A DNA stretch of 22,230 nucleotides from the NCBI GenBank assembly GCA_002395085.1, contig DGVV01000008.1, forward strand, positions 1-22,230, read 5' to 3'. Numbering within the stretch: the first letter of the stretch is position 1; each line of letters opens with the position of its first letter. Source of the DNA: Ruminococcus sp. UBA4275 (GTDB taxonomy: Bacteria > Bacillota > Clostridia > Oscillospirales > Ruminococcaceae). This document shows positions 8,002 to 15,983 of the stretch, piece by piece. The position numbers and the translations under genes were made by a program. The notes under the pieces are model-generated. The model saw only the letters and a program-made list of their open reading frames with translations, was not told where the DNA came from and did not search any database.

Positions 8002-9615
8002 ATGATACAGGTCAACAATCTGACAATGCAGTTTGGCGGACAGCTTCTCTTTAAGGATGCCGAACTGAAATTTACCGGCGGAAACTGCTACGGCATCATC
8101 GGCGCAAACGGTGCGGGCAAGTCAACATTTCTGCGCATTCTCTGCGGCGAATTAGAGCCGACAAAGGGCGAAATCGTCATCGACAAAGGCACGCGGATGT
8201 CGGTGCTGCGGCAGGATCATTTCGCATTCGACGGCTTTACCGTTCTGGATACGGTGATCATGGGCAACCGCCGCCTCTATGACATCATGCAGGAAAAGGA
8301 TGCCCTGTATGCCAAAGCGGATTTCACGGAGGAGGACGGCGAACGCGCTGCCGCACTCGAAGGCGAATTCGCGGAACTGAACGGCTGGGAGGCTGAGAGT
8401 GAGGCTTCCAAACTCATTCAGGGTCTCGGTCTGGAGGAATCGCTGCTGTATTCCATGATGTCGGAACTGGACGGCAACCAGAAGGTCAAGGTGCTGCTGG
8501 CACAGGCACTGTTCGGTAATCCGGACATCATTCTGCTGGACGAACCGACAAACCATCTCGATGTTTACGCCATCCGCTGGCTGGAAGATTTTCTCGCAGA
8601 CTATTTCGGCACAGTGCTGGTCGTCTCCCATGACCGCCACTTCCTGAACAATGTCTGCACGCACATCGTGGACTTTGACTACGGCAAGGTCAAGATGTAC
8701 GTCGGCAACTACGAATTCTGGTATGATTCCTCGCAGCTTATGCAGCGCCTGATGAAACAGCAGAACCGTAAAGCAGAGGAAAAGATCAAGGAATTGCAGG
8801 AGTTCATCTCCCGCTTCTCCGCAAACAAATCAAAATCCCGTCAGGCAACAAGCCGCCGCAAGCTGCTGGATAAACTCAGCATGGAGGAAATCCCTGCATC
8901 GACGCGCAAATACCCTTACATCGGCTTTACGCCTGACAGAGAACTCGGCAAGGACATCCTTACGCTGGACGGCGTCTGCATGAACGACGAAAACGGCGAA
9001 CCGCTGCTGCGCAATATCAGCTTCACCCTCGGCAGAACAGATAAAGTCGCAGTCATCGGCAAGAGTGAACAGGCTGTCACGGCACTGTTCCGCATTCTTG
9101 CAGAGGAAATTGAACCGGAAAGCGGCACGGTCAAATGGGGCATCTCGACCTCGCGTTCCTATTTCCCGAAGGACAACAGTGCCTATTTCAATGGCTGCGA
9201 AATGTCCATCGTGGACTGGATCCGGCAGTATTCCACCGGCGAACAGACCGATGCCTTCCTGCGCGGATTCCTCGGCAAAATGCTGTTCTCCGGCGATGAC
9301 ATCTACAAGCGTGTGGAAGTTCTCTCCGGCGGTGAGAAGGTGCGGTGTATGTTCTCGCGGATGATGCTGTTCGGCTCGAATGTGCTGCTGCTGGATCAGC
9401 CGACCAACCACCTCGACCTCGAATCCATCACTGCCGTCAACAACGCCCTGACCGCCTTCAAGGGTGTGGTCATCTTTGCAACGCATGACCACGAAATCAT
9501 GCAGACTGCCGCAAACCGCATCATCGAACTCACGGAAGACGGCTGCATCGACAAAATCTGCACCTATGAGGAATTCCTCGACTGGAAAAAAGAACGCAGC
9601 AGCGCTGAATCATAA
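8002..9615 (+). CDS. ABC-F ATPase, YkpA/YbiT type
   Basis: A 537-aa soluble protein with two ABC ATPase domains and no membrane segments: the ABC-F family, which binds the ribosome E site and aids translation or gives antibiotic resistance. NBD1 has Walker A GANGAGKST (34-42), a drifted signature LDGNQ (156-160) and Walker B LLDEPTNHLD (E181). The linker (about 250-310) is Lys/Arg-rich. NBD2 lacks a usable Walker A (GKSEQAVTA, 353-361), keeps LSGGE (441-445), and has LLDQPTNHLD with Gln466 where the catalytic Glu is expected. The degenerate NBD2 P-loop and the PYIGFTPDRE and YFPKDN blocks are what I recall for Bacillus YkpA and its relatives, so this is probably a housekeeping translation factor rather than a resistance gene. 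The ATG at 8002 follows AAGGAG; an upstream TTG start overlaps that SD. Confidence 0.9.
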   Translation: MIQVNNLTMQFGGQLLFKDAELKFTGGNCYGIIGANGAGKSTFLRILCGELEPTKGEIVIDKGTRMSVLRQDHFAFDGFTVLDTVIMGNRRLYDIMQEKDALYAKADFTEEDGERAAALEGEFAELNGWEAESEASKLIQGLGLEESLLYSMMSELDGNQKVKVLLAQALFGNPDIILLDEPTNHLDVYAIRWLEDFLADYFGTVLVVSHDRHFLNNVCTHIVDFDYGKVKMYVGNYEFWYDSSQLMQRLMKQQNRKAEEKIKELQEFISRFSANKSKSRQATSRRKLLDKLSMEEIPASTRKYPYIGFTPDRELGKDILTLDGVCMNDENGEPLLRNISFTLGRTDKVAVIGKSEQAVTALFRILAEEIEPESGTVKWGISTSRSYFPKDNSAYFNGCEMSIVDWIRQYSTGEQTDAFLRGFLGKMLFSGDDIYKRVEVLSGGEKVRCMFSRMMLFGSNVLLLDQPTNHLDLESITAVNNALTAFKGVVIFATHDHEIMQTAANRIIELTEDGCIDKICTYEEFLDWKKERSSAES

Positions 9616-9631
9616 CGCCGCCGCATACAAA

Positions 9632-9672
9632 AACAGGCAAATCCCATGCACACGGGATTTGCCTGTTGTTTT
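9632..9672. terminator. Bidirectional terminator between convergent genes
   Basis: A 14-bp perfect stem (AACAGGCAAATCCC) with an 8-nt loop has T-rich tracts on both outer sides. It ends the ABC-F transcript and the convergent YqeG-VanW transcript. Confidence 0.9.
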
Positions 9673-11092
9673 ATGATTCACGCACCAGCGCCGGATCAAG
9701 TTCCGAAAGATCGAACATCACCTCGGAATGATTATCGCGGATCAGCTTCTTCTCCACTACAATGCCGGACTGCGGATCGGTTGTCTCGCGGTAGATCTTC
9801 GAGATGCGGTAATACGCATCGCCCTCTTTCGCGAAATGATGATCCTCCTCCGTAATGGCATAGGTATACGGAATCGGGCGGAGACTCCGCAGCGCAGCGT
9901 GCATCTGCCCGTTCTGCACCCTGACGGTCAGTTGAAACGGCTGATCGGTGTCATTCCGGAAGCGGAAATCAATGTAATTATAGCTGACCGATGTGCCGGC
10001 ACTCATCGGGACACGCACACCGTGATCCGGTGCAAGTGCATCCGAATGATAATGCACCTCTGTCACCGTCAGCGGGCTGTGCAGCACCAGCAGATGCAGC
10101 GTATTGCTGAGATTGCAGAGTCCGCCGCCGACGCCCGGCATCAGTCTGCCGTTTGCAATGATTCTGCCGTCCTTGTAGCCGCGCCGTTTCGTGGTATTGC
10201 CGATGCTGTGCCAGAATGAGAAGGTCTCCCCCGGCCGGATCAGCAGACCGTCCAGATGCTTTGCGGCGAGTGCGATGTTCTCTGCCTTATTCTGCTGCAA
10301 AACCGGATCAATCCCTTTGCCCTGCTTGATCAGTCCGCAGGAATGTGTACTGACCGTATTCGGCAGCGTTTTCGCGGAAATACGCTTTGCATATTTCGTA
10401 TGCGAACGCAGATTTTTCAAGTGCCGCTTGCAGATTTCCTTCTGTTCCGAGATGCGGTAGCAAAGCGGCGATATATCGCAGAACAGCATCTCACCGCGCC
10501 GGAATTTCAGGATGCGCTTCAGCAGCGATTCCTGCTTTGCTGTGCGTTCCGGCTGTCTGCCGTCCGGCCGCACAGCGCATTCCAGCCTGTGATACTTCTG
10601 CGGCAGCATCTTCCAGAAGCGCAGAACGGCAAATTCGATGTACCGCTTTTTGCCGATGCGGGTTTCATCCGGTCTGCGGATAAAATGCACCAGAATATTA
10701 TCCAGCCCTGCACGGTTTGCCCCCAGCGTATCCACAAACATCTGATCTCCGATGCAGACAATTTCCTTTGCATCACAGTGCAGCAGATCAACAGCGCGGC
10801 GGAAGCTGTCCGGTGCAGGTTTTTCGGCATCGCAAATATATTCCGCGGTGATATTCTGCATAAAGCGGCGGGTACGCGCTTCATCATTATTTGTCAGCAG
10901 AAGCGTCTCAAATCCAATCTCATGCAGATGCGCAAACAGCCTGTCCACACGCGGTTCAGAATCCGCGCCGTGCGGCACAAGCGTATTGTCAATGTCAAAG
11001 ATCAGGGCGCGGTAGCCCATTTTCCACAGCTTTTTGTATTGAATTGCAAAGACATCCGGTGCATAGGCATCCGGCAAAAGCCCGCTGTTCAT
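9671..11092 (-). CDS. YqeG-type HAD phosphatase fused to a VanW domain
   Basis: A 473-aa two-domain protein with no stop between the parts. Residues about 5-165 match the YqeG/HAD-IIIA family: motif I FDIDNTLV (D33, D35), motif II LLLTNND, the EKPAPDSF lysine and motif IV GDQMFVDTLGAN. After a basic linker, residues about 235-440 match VanW: ETFSFWHSIG (W294), the RRGYKDGR stretch, VGGGLCNLSN (C326), and the DHGVRVP and FRFRND blocks. YqeG proteins are small phosphatases of uncertain substrate. VanW is an accessory protein of glycopeptide resistance clusters with no known activity, and it also occurs in many genomes without van genes. No signal peptide or membrane segment is visible. The ATG at 11092 overlaps the upstream stop (ATGA) with AGGAG in front, so the two genes are translationally coupled. 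Neither domain's function here is known. Confidence 0.85.
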   Translation of the reverse strand: MNSGLLPDAYAPDVFAIQYKKLWKMGYRALIFDIDNTLVPHGADSEPRVDRLFAHLHEIGFETLLLTNNDEARTRRFMQNITAEYICDAEKPAPDSFRRAVDLLHCDAKEIVCIGDQMFVDTLGANRAGLDNILVHFIRRPDETRIGKKRYIEFAVLRFWKMLPQKYHRLECAVRPDGRQPERTAKQESLLKRILKFRRGEMLFCDISPLCYRISEQKEICKRHLKNLRSHTKYAKRISAKTLPNTVSTHSCGLIKQGKGIDPVLQQNKAENIALAAKHLDGLLIRPGETFSFWHSIGNTTKRRGYKDGRIIANGRLMPGVGGGLCNLSNTLHLLVLHSPLTVTEVHYHSDALAPDHGVRVPMSAGTSVSYNYIDFRFRNDTDQPFQLTVRVQNGQMHAALRSLRPIPYTYAITEEDHHFAKEGDAYYRISKIYRETTDPQSGIVVEKKLIRDNHSEVMFDLSELDPALVRES

Positions 11093-11781
11093 GACATCAC
11101 TCCTGTTCTGCATTTGCGCTCGATATATGCACAGACCTTCTCAATCTGTTCGGGAATGCTGCCGCCGAAGCAGCCGTCAAAGAAGGCACTCCCGATGGTG
11201 AAACTCCACGGTGCTGCCCGCAGAACCTCATCCAGACGGGCATAGGAATCAATGCTGCCCGCCACACAGACCGGTGCATCCAGTTCTGCGATGAGGCGGC
11301 GGTTGAGGGCATCTGCATCGCCGGTATAGCGATAGCCCAGCAGGTCAATGCCGTCTGCACCTGCCGCAAGGATGCGCTTTGCCTCTGCCAGCATCTCTTC
11401 CGGATCGCCTGCCAGCACAGAGGGTCTGCCGGTCACATCTCCCACAAAGGGCATATAGCGCAGACCGTTTGCCTTGCAGATGTCCCGCACAGAATCGAAA
11501 TAGCACGTCCCCATCAGCAGATCACAGCCGCAGGCAGCAGCAGTTTCCGCACCGGCGATGCCTGCGGCTTCGTCATACGCGACAACTTCCAGACAGGTTG
11601 TTTTCCCGCAGGATTTCATATACGAAAACAGCGCCCGCATCTCCTGAACCGGAAGCGGCTGTTCCTTGAACCCCCAGTATTGCACAGGGATCTGCTTGCA
11701 GGATTCAAAAATCTCTGCGGCATTTGTCACGGTCAGATCGTCATAGGTCAGCATCACGACCAGTTCAGGCTTTAACGGCAT
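11089..11781 (-). CDS. TIM-barrel-like protein of unknown function
   Basis: A 230-aa cytoplasmic protein that I do not recognise by name. Alternating strands and helices (VVMLTYDDLT, CLEVVAYDE, CDLLMGTCYF, LRYMPFVGDV, ADGIDLLGYRY, APVCVAGSID, SFTIGSAFF) fit a beta/alpha barrel. The late VAGSIDSYARLDEV and FTIGSAFF segments resemble phosphate-binding strands 7 and 8 of ribulose-phosphate-binding barrels such as HisA, NanE or aldolase-like enzymes. A sugar- or polyol-phosphate substrate is only a guess. It is first in an operon with, and overlaps by 4 nt, the YqeG-VanW gene, whose HAD half could act on a related phosphate ester. It has a consensus promoter and an AAGGG ribosome site. Confidence 0.75.
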   Translation of the reverse strand: MPLKPELVVMLTYDDLTVTNAAEIFESCKQIPVQYWGFKEQPLPVQEMRALFSYMKSCGKTTCLEVVAYDEAAGIAGAETAAACGCDLLMGTCYFDSVRDICKANGLRYMPFVGDVTGRPSVLAGDPEEMLAEAKRILAAGADGIDLLGYRYTGDADALNRRLIAELDAPVCVAGSIDSYARLDEVLRAAPWSFTIGSAFFDGCFGGSIPEQIEKVCAYIERKCRTGVMS

Positions 11782-11839
11782 TTCTTTTTTCCCTTCTTAT
11801 TTCGCAGATTGTTCGGCAAATGCCGATTTTCCGTTCATC

Positions 11840-11869
11840 ATTATAGCACGGCGGCGCATTTGATGTCAA
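11840..11869 (-). promoter_or_regulatory. Promoter of the TIM-barrel / YqeG-VanW operon
   Basis: TTGACA, an 18-bp spacer and TATAAT with an extended TGC. Confidence 0.85.
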
Positions 11870-11903
11870 GTGAATATATGCAATTTTAATCATATCGAAA
11901 GAA

Positions 11904-11942
11904 ACCCGCACCCCTGAAAACGCTGTCTCCGGAGATGCGGGT
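11904..11942 (-). terminator. trpB2 terminator
   Basis: On the minus strand ACCCGCA pairs with TGCGGGT across a long loop and is followed by TTCTTTC. It lies downstream of the trpB2 stop and upstream of the next promoter. Confidence 0.65.
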
Positions 11943-11978
11943 CTGCTGATTGTGTCTGGACGGATTGTCACGCGCTGA

Positions 11979-13349
11979 TCAGCCGATATTCGGCAGCTTT
12001 GCGAGAGACTGTGCCAGCTCCTCATCCGTCGGGATGTAATTCTGGAGCTTGCCGTCATTGTAATTCTTGTAGCCTGCGAGATCGAAATAGCCCGTGCCGG
12101 TCAGACCGAACACAATGGTCTTCTCCTCGCCGGTCTCCTTGCACTTCATTGCCTCGTCGATCGCCGCGCGGATTGCATGAGAGCTTTCCGGTGCGGGCAG
12201 AATGCCCTCGATGCGTGCAAATTCCTCTGCGGCTGCGAACACATCCGTCTGCTGATAGCTCACTGCCTCCAGAATGCCCTGTGCGTGCAGCTCGGAGAGC
12301 GTCGTGTTCATGCCGTGATAGCGCAGACCGCCTGCGTGATTCGGTGCAGGAATGTAATCCGCGCCGATGGTGTACATCTTTGCGAGCGGGCAGATCATGC
12401 CGGTATCAGCGTAATCATACGCATACTTGCCGCGCGTCAGAGACGGGCAGGATGCCGGCTCGACTGCGATGAACTTGTAATTTGCTTCGCCGCGGAGCTG
12501 CTCCCCGACAAACGGCGAAATCAGACCGCCGAGATTCGAGCCGCCGCCTGCACAGCCGATGATGACATCGGCCTTGATGCCGTACTTTTCGAGTGCGGTT
12601 TTCGTCTCCAGACCAATCACAGACTGGTGCAGCAGCACCTGATTCAGCACAGAGCCAAGCACATAACGGTAGCCTTCATTGGAAACAGCACACTCCACAG
12701 CTTCGGAGACCGCACAGCCCAGGCTGCCGCCCGTTCCCGGATGTGCCGCGAGAATCTTCTTGCCGATTTCGGTCGTCTCAGACGGCGACGGCGTAACCGA
12801 TGCACCGTAAGTCCGCATAACCTCACGGCGGAAAGGCTTCTGCTCATAGCTCACCTTGACCATGAAGACGCGGCAGTCCAGATCAAAATACGAACAAGCC
12901 ATCGAGAGTGCCGTACCCCACTGACCTGCACCGGTCTCGGTCGTCACGCCTTTGAGCCCCTGCTTCTTTGCGTAATATGCCTGTGCGATAGCGGAATTGA
13001 GCTTGTGGCTGCCGGAAGTGTTATTGCCCTCGAACTTGTAGTAGATTTTTGCAGGCGTGCCGAGCTTCTTCTCCAGACAATATGCACGCACCAGCGGAGA
13101 CGGACGGTACATCTTATAGAAATTGCGGATCTCCTCCGGAATCTCAATGTATGCATCGGTTTCATTCAGCTCCTGCTGTGCCAGTTCGCGGCAGAAGACC
13201 GCCGAGAGGTCATCCAGCGTTGCGGGCTTATGCGTTTTCGGATCAAGCAGCGGCGCGGGTTTCACCTTCATATCAGCGCGGAGATTATACCACGCCTTCG
13301 GCATTTCAGATTCTTCCAGATAGATCTTGTAGGGGATTTCAATTGCCAT
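11979..13349 (-). CDS. trpB: Tryptophan synthase beta chain, TrpB2 type
   Basis: A 456-aa PLP enzyme that joins indole and serine to make tryptophan. The N-terminal PYKIYLEESEMPKAWYN block and the RPSPLVRAYCLEK start of the fold mark it as TrpB2 rather than the shorter TrpB1. The PLP lysine is in SGSHKLNSA (K116), with ETGAGQWGTA and GCAGGGSNLGGL for substrate and phosphate binding. No trpA or other trp gene is next to it. TrpB2 proteins lack the surface needed for TrpA, and stand-alone copies are thought to salvage free indole. The start follows AAGGAG at about 11 nt. Expression is very likely set by the T-box leader directly upstream, which fits a gene sensing tRNA-Trp charging. Confidence 0.94.
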   Translation of the reverse strand: MAIEIPYKIYLEESEMPKAWYNLRADMKVKPAPLLDPKTHKPATLDDLSAVFCRELAQQELNETDAYIEIPEEIRNFYKMYRPSPLVRAYCLEKKLGTPAKIYYKFEGNNTSGSHKLNSAIAQAYYAKKQGLKGVTTETGAGQWGTALSMACSYFDLDCRVFMVKVSYEQKPFRREVMRTYGASVTPSPSETTEIGKKILAAHPGTGGSLGCAVSEAVECAVSNEGYRYVLGSVLNQVLLHQSVIGLETKTALEKYGIKADVIIGCAGGGSNLGGLISPFVGEQLRGEANYKFIAVEPASCPSLTRGKYAYDYADTGMICPLAKMYTIGADYIPAPNHAGGLRYHGMNTTLSELHAQGILEAVSYQQTDVFAAAEEFARIEGILPAPESSHAIRAAIDEAMKCKETGEEKTIVFGLTGTGYFDLAGYKNYNDGKLQNYIPTDEELAQSLAKLPNIG

Positions 13350-13395
13350 GATTCATGCACTCCTTCTTTGATTGTGTCAGATTTGCAGGAGCAGA

Positions 13396-13659
13396 CAAAA
13401 AAAGCCCGCCCCTGACTTTCAACGGAAGAGTCAAGGACGAGCATTTGCTCGCGGTGCCACCTTGATTTATGCATCCTTCTCAGATGCATACGCTCTGCGG
13501 GATACAGATATATCCCTGACGGCTGACGTGCGTCCGGACGTCGCAGCTTTGACTGCGCCCTCAGCGGGCCAATGAAACGACTGCTGCCATCCGGCTCTCA
13601 GCGCTGCCGGACTCTCTGTGGGTGCGTGATCGTTCTTTCCCTCCGCTTCAACGGTTTAC
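13396..13659 (-). promoter_or_regulatory. T-box leader, probably sensing tRNA-Trp
   Basis: About 260 nt of leader holds the T-box AGGTGGCACCGCGAGC (13447-13462), a Stem I with the AGAGAGTC motif, and a terminator (13404-13442, GCCCGCCCCTGACT arm) followed by a T7 run. The bases that pair with the uncharged tRNA end are UGGC, which needs discriminator G73, as bacterial tRNA-Trp has. In my folding of Stem I (AGCGG with CCGCT, AACGA with TCGTT) the specifier loop includes UGG, the Trp codon, at 13571-13569. The T-box and terminator are seen directly. The Trp assignment combines the UGGC match, the UGG triplet and the downstream trpB2. Other G73 tRNAs are not excluded. Confidence 0.92.
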
Positions 13660-13665
13660 ACTGGT

Positions 13666-13694
13666 ATTATAGCACATCGCCAAAGCTTTGTCAA
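13666..13694 (-). promoter_or_regulatory. Promoter of the T-box-trpB2 unit
   Basis: TTGACA, 17 bp, TATAAT with an extended TGC; fully consensus. Confidence 0.92.
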
Positions 13695-13746
13695 GCTTTT
13701 TTTTAAATATCCGGCTGCGGGCACGGCAAAAATCTTGCAAAAGCTC

Positions 13747-13775
13747 TTGACATTTCTGCAAAAATGTGCTATAAT
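13747..13775 (+). promoter_or_regulatory. tRNA-Ala promoter
   Basis: TTGACA, 17 bp, TATAAT; fully consensus, and divergent from the T-box promoter. The two share ATGTGCTATAATA around the -10. Confidence 0.92.
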
Positions 13776-13793
13776 AACTAGGCATTCATAAAT

Positions 13794-13869
<76 letters not shown>

Positions 13870-13897
13870 TCTATAGATGCGTATTTTTAAAGGTTAC

Positions 13898-13909
13898 GAA
13901 ATACGCAAA
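13898..13909 (+). repeat. Island-end direct repeat GAAATACGCAAA, left copy
   Basis: Identical to the right copy at 18897-18908. It is one of several ATACGC/GCGTAT motifs near the left end (13879-13884, 13901-13906, 13921-13926, 14105-14110). They may be recombinase or excisionase binding sites. Confidence 0.55.
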
Positions 13910-13911
13910 AG

Positions 13912-13952
13912 AAGCCGCAGATACGCCAAAAGCGTGTGTCTGCGGCTTTTTC
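13912..13952 (+). terminator. Terminator after tRNA-Ala, inside the island end
   Basis: AAGCCGCAGA pairs with TCTGCGGCTT, with a short inner ACGC/GCGT stem, and TTTTTC follows. It ends the tRNA transcript in its present form. Confidence 0.85.
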
Positions 13953-14136
13953 GTATCTGCAAATATATGCACTTTTGTTCGGAACGGGGTTCAAAATGAG
14001 GATAACTGACGCATTTTGTGTCTCGGATTTCTGGAAAGCCCCTTGCGGAAAATAGTGCGACAGTGCGACACCTGTTTTTTGCCTGTTTTCCGGTCAAAAT
14101 TAAAATACGCAGGTACGGAGAGAGGGTATAAATAAA

Positions 14137-14175
14137 AATGGGACAAGCATGCCGCTTGCCCCATTCTTCTTTTTA
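14137..14175. terminator. Terminator hairpin, both strands possible
   Basis: AATGGGACAAGC pairs with GCTTGCCCCATT (one mismatch). On plus it is followed by CTTCTTTTT, and on minus by a TTTTTATTTAT tract. It may end the minus-strand pair of exported-protein genes. The stretch 13953-14136 has no gene I can support; it holds a tandem AGTGCGAC repeat at 14054-14069. Confidence 0.6.
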
Positions 14176-14350
14176 ACCTAGAGTTCGCTTTATCATTTCC
14201 AAGACATATTCAGTCAATTGTGATTCTTGGCGCAATCCACCAGATACAGATTGATTAGTGTCTAACAAGGAACACCTATCTCCGATACCATACGCTGGAA
14301 ATACTCAATCGTGCCTCCGTCGATGTAGATTGCGATTTTATTTCTTTAAT
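14173..14350 (-). pseudogene. Remnants of two small genes joined out of frame
   Basis: Two short protein-like stretches abut on the minus strand. The upstream one (about 14294-14350) reads KIAIYIDGGTIEYFQRM and resembles the start of small CopG/BrnA-like antitoxins. It soon hits a stop. The downstream one (14173-14304, another frame) opens just after a TGA and runs 43 codons from PAYGIGDRCSLLDTNQ to EYVLEMIKRTLG and a TAA, like a natural protein end. I do not recognise that second piece. No start codon or SD serves either, so I read them as scraps. Chance open frames remain possible. Confidence 0.3.
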
Positions 14351-14393
14351 TTTTCCATATGCGGATTTTTGCATGAATTCAGATATTAGATAA

Positions 14394-15173
14394 TCAGTAC
14401 TTCGTCCATTGTGTTTTTATATCCGGAGTTTGCCACCACAGAAAATCTCGATATACCAAATCAGAATACATATAAAGCACCAAGTTAGATTCGGATTCTG
14501 CATAAACTGATATTTCTAATTGATGAATACCAGCAGATTCCCTGTTCATAGAATCAATTTTCATTACCAGCTGCGCTATTTTCTCATTTATTTCATCGTC
14601 ATTCTTTTCAGAACAAAACAGACTAATAGAAACTGTTGTGCCAGAAGAATCTGAATTACTGACATCAAATCTATAGTCACTTGAAAAGTAATCATTCAAT
14701 TGACTTTTCAGCTTTTCTACATCGACTTTTTCTCCAATGCTATTCCTTAAACTCTTGCATTCTGGAAAAGGCGGGAATTCTAAAATATCAGTATCAGAAT
14801 CAATAAGCACTTTTCTGTTGCTATTCATAATTACTTCATTGTAATTTTTCGATGAGTTCACAATAGCTAAGTCTTCTAATTCATAGCGAATTTTGTTTCT
14901 GGCTACTCTCATAACCCTTATTGTCTCTGGATCAATCTGATCACTATCCGTATCCGAAACAATTGAAACTTTAAGACTATTATCCGCCTTACTGTACACA
15001 CAAGATTCTATGTTTATCCCATCCTTAACAAATTGATTAGTTAAATAGTCTTCTTCCGCAAATGCAGTAGGTAAGTTTTTAAAGACATAACCTAACGATA
15101 TAGCACATAAGATTGCGATGATAGAAAATACAACAAGCACTCTGAACCTAAGACCTGTTTTCTTTTTCTCCAT
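14394..15173 (-). CDS. Membrane-anchored extracellular protein, unknown function
   Basis: A 259-aa protein that I do not recognise. A basic start (MEKKKTGLRFR) and a single membrane segment (about residues 12-31, VLVVFSIIAILCAISLGYVF) are followed by a soluble acidic domain with many Ser/Asp/Glu, presumably outside the cell. The body alternates strands and helices and contains two isolated cysteines (about residues 58 and 139) plus a third near 183. It ends with an aromatic tail (FLWWQTPDIKTQWTKY). It is second in an operon: the upstream secreted-protein gene stops 17 nt before, and AGGAGG lies 9 nt before the ATG. Base composition is AT-rich like the rest of the island. The shared operon suggests the two proteins work together at the surface. 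Confidence 0.75.
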   Translation of the reverse strand: MEKKKTGLRFRVLVVFSIIAILCAISLGYVFKNLPTAFAEEDYLTNQFVKDGINIESCVYSKADNSLKVSIVSDTDSDQIDPETIRVMRVARNKIRYELEDLAIVNSSKNYNEVIMNSNRKVLIDSDTDILEFPPFPECKSLRNSIGEKVDVEKLKSQLNDYFSSDYRFDVSNSDSSGTTVSISLFCSEKNDDEINEKIAQLVMKIDSMNRESAGIHQLEISVYAESESNLVLYMYSDLVYRDFLWWQTPDIKTQWTKY

Positions 15174-15190
15174 ACCATTCGCCCTCCTTT

Positions 15191-15829
15191 TTAATAAGCC
15201 TTGTAGGTATAGTTGTTTGTTATGTCAACATGGAATGGATAATCCGCATATGGTGTTGAATTCATATAATACCAAGTACCAGATGTCGACTTATAGTTCA
15301 CATTTGTAAAATAGAAAGGTCCCAATTCAATACTGGGAGAATGCGCTTCCGCCATCGCTTCAACTGTTGCAGATGAGAAACTAAAAGTCATTGCTTTCTT
15401 ATGATATCCACTAAGATAAGCATGCCACTTCCCATCGCTTTCATATTCTACTTTATATGGCGCAGCATAATATAATACATGATACCCTATCTCTTGCATT
15501 GAATACGCGCCGGCGTTTGTAGATTCAACATATGAACGATAACCGTCATATCCGTCACGATATCGAAATCCAGTTTGCAGCCATTCAATGCCGCCGGAGA
15601 CCGAATGTACATTTGAAACCCAAGCAGATTCTCCGCTTCCTGTAACATTTGGATAGCTTCTAGGCTCGATATTAGCCCGAATTCCCGCATACGACGATGA
15701 TTTTATCGTTCCAACATAATAACTCTCAGCATTTGCATTTAAGGAAAATCGAGTTAAAAGACAGATACTAATAGTTAATGACATGAGACATGTAAAGAGC
15801 CTGATCAATACATTCTTTCGTTTTGCCAT
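15191..15829 (-). CDS. Secreted beta-rich protein, unknown function
   Basis: A 212-aa protein with a clear signal peptide (MAKRKN start, hydrophobic core about 9-27, likely cut after NANA near residue 33). The mature part is rich in Tyr, Ser, Gly and Trp and looks all-beta. It has repeated aromatic motifs such as SYYVGTIKSSSYAGIRA, WLQTGFRYRDGYDGYRSY and GTWYYMNSTPY. There are no cysteines and no catalytic motif that I recognise; a binding or lectin-like role is possible but unproven. It is first of two genes, with a perfect SD (GGAGG, 5 nt spacing) and a consensus promoter placed directly against the end of a neighbouring gene fragment. Confidence 0.8.
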   Translation of the reverse strand: MAKRKNVLIRLFTCLMSLTISICLLTRFSLNANAESYYVGTIKSSSYAGIRANIEPRSYPNVTGSGESAWVSNVHSVSGGIEWLQTGFRYRDGYDGYRSYVESTNAGAYSMQEIGYHVLYYAAPYKVEYESDGKWHAYLSGYHKKAMTFSFSSATVEAMAEAHSPSIELGPFYFTNVNYKSTSGTWYYMNSTPYADYPFHVDITNNYTYKAY

Positions 15830-15954
15830 AAAGTCCTCCTATCTTATCACTAAATTTCACATAAAAAGCCACCAAATTAACAAAGTACTGCTCAACACAA
15901 TCAAAACACTGGTACCACACCCCTTAAGTCAAATTGCAACTGGTTTATACGCAC

Positions 15955-15983
15955 ATTATACACCATAGCAAATTGATTGTCAA
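15955..15983 (-). promoter_or_regulatory. Promoter of the exported-protein pair
   Basis: TTGACA, 17 bp, TATAAT; fully consensus. The -35 overlaps the stop codon of the DUF6075-like fragment. The leader is about 120 nt. Confidence 0.88.

Noticed and set aside
12177..13415. 412-codon plus-strand ORF opposite trpB2
   Set aside because: Antisense of a full-length, motif-complete TrpB2; it also runs into the T-box terminator region.
13894..14097. 67-codon minus ORF after the tRNA
   Set aside because: It crosses the tRNA terminator hairpin, has no SD and resembles no family.
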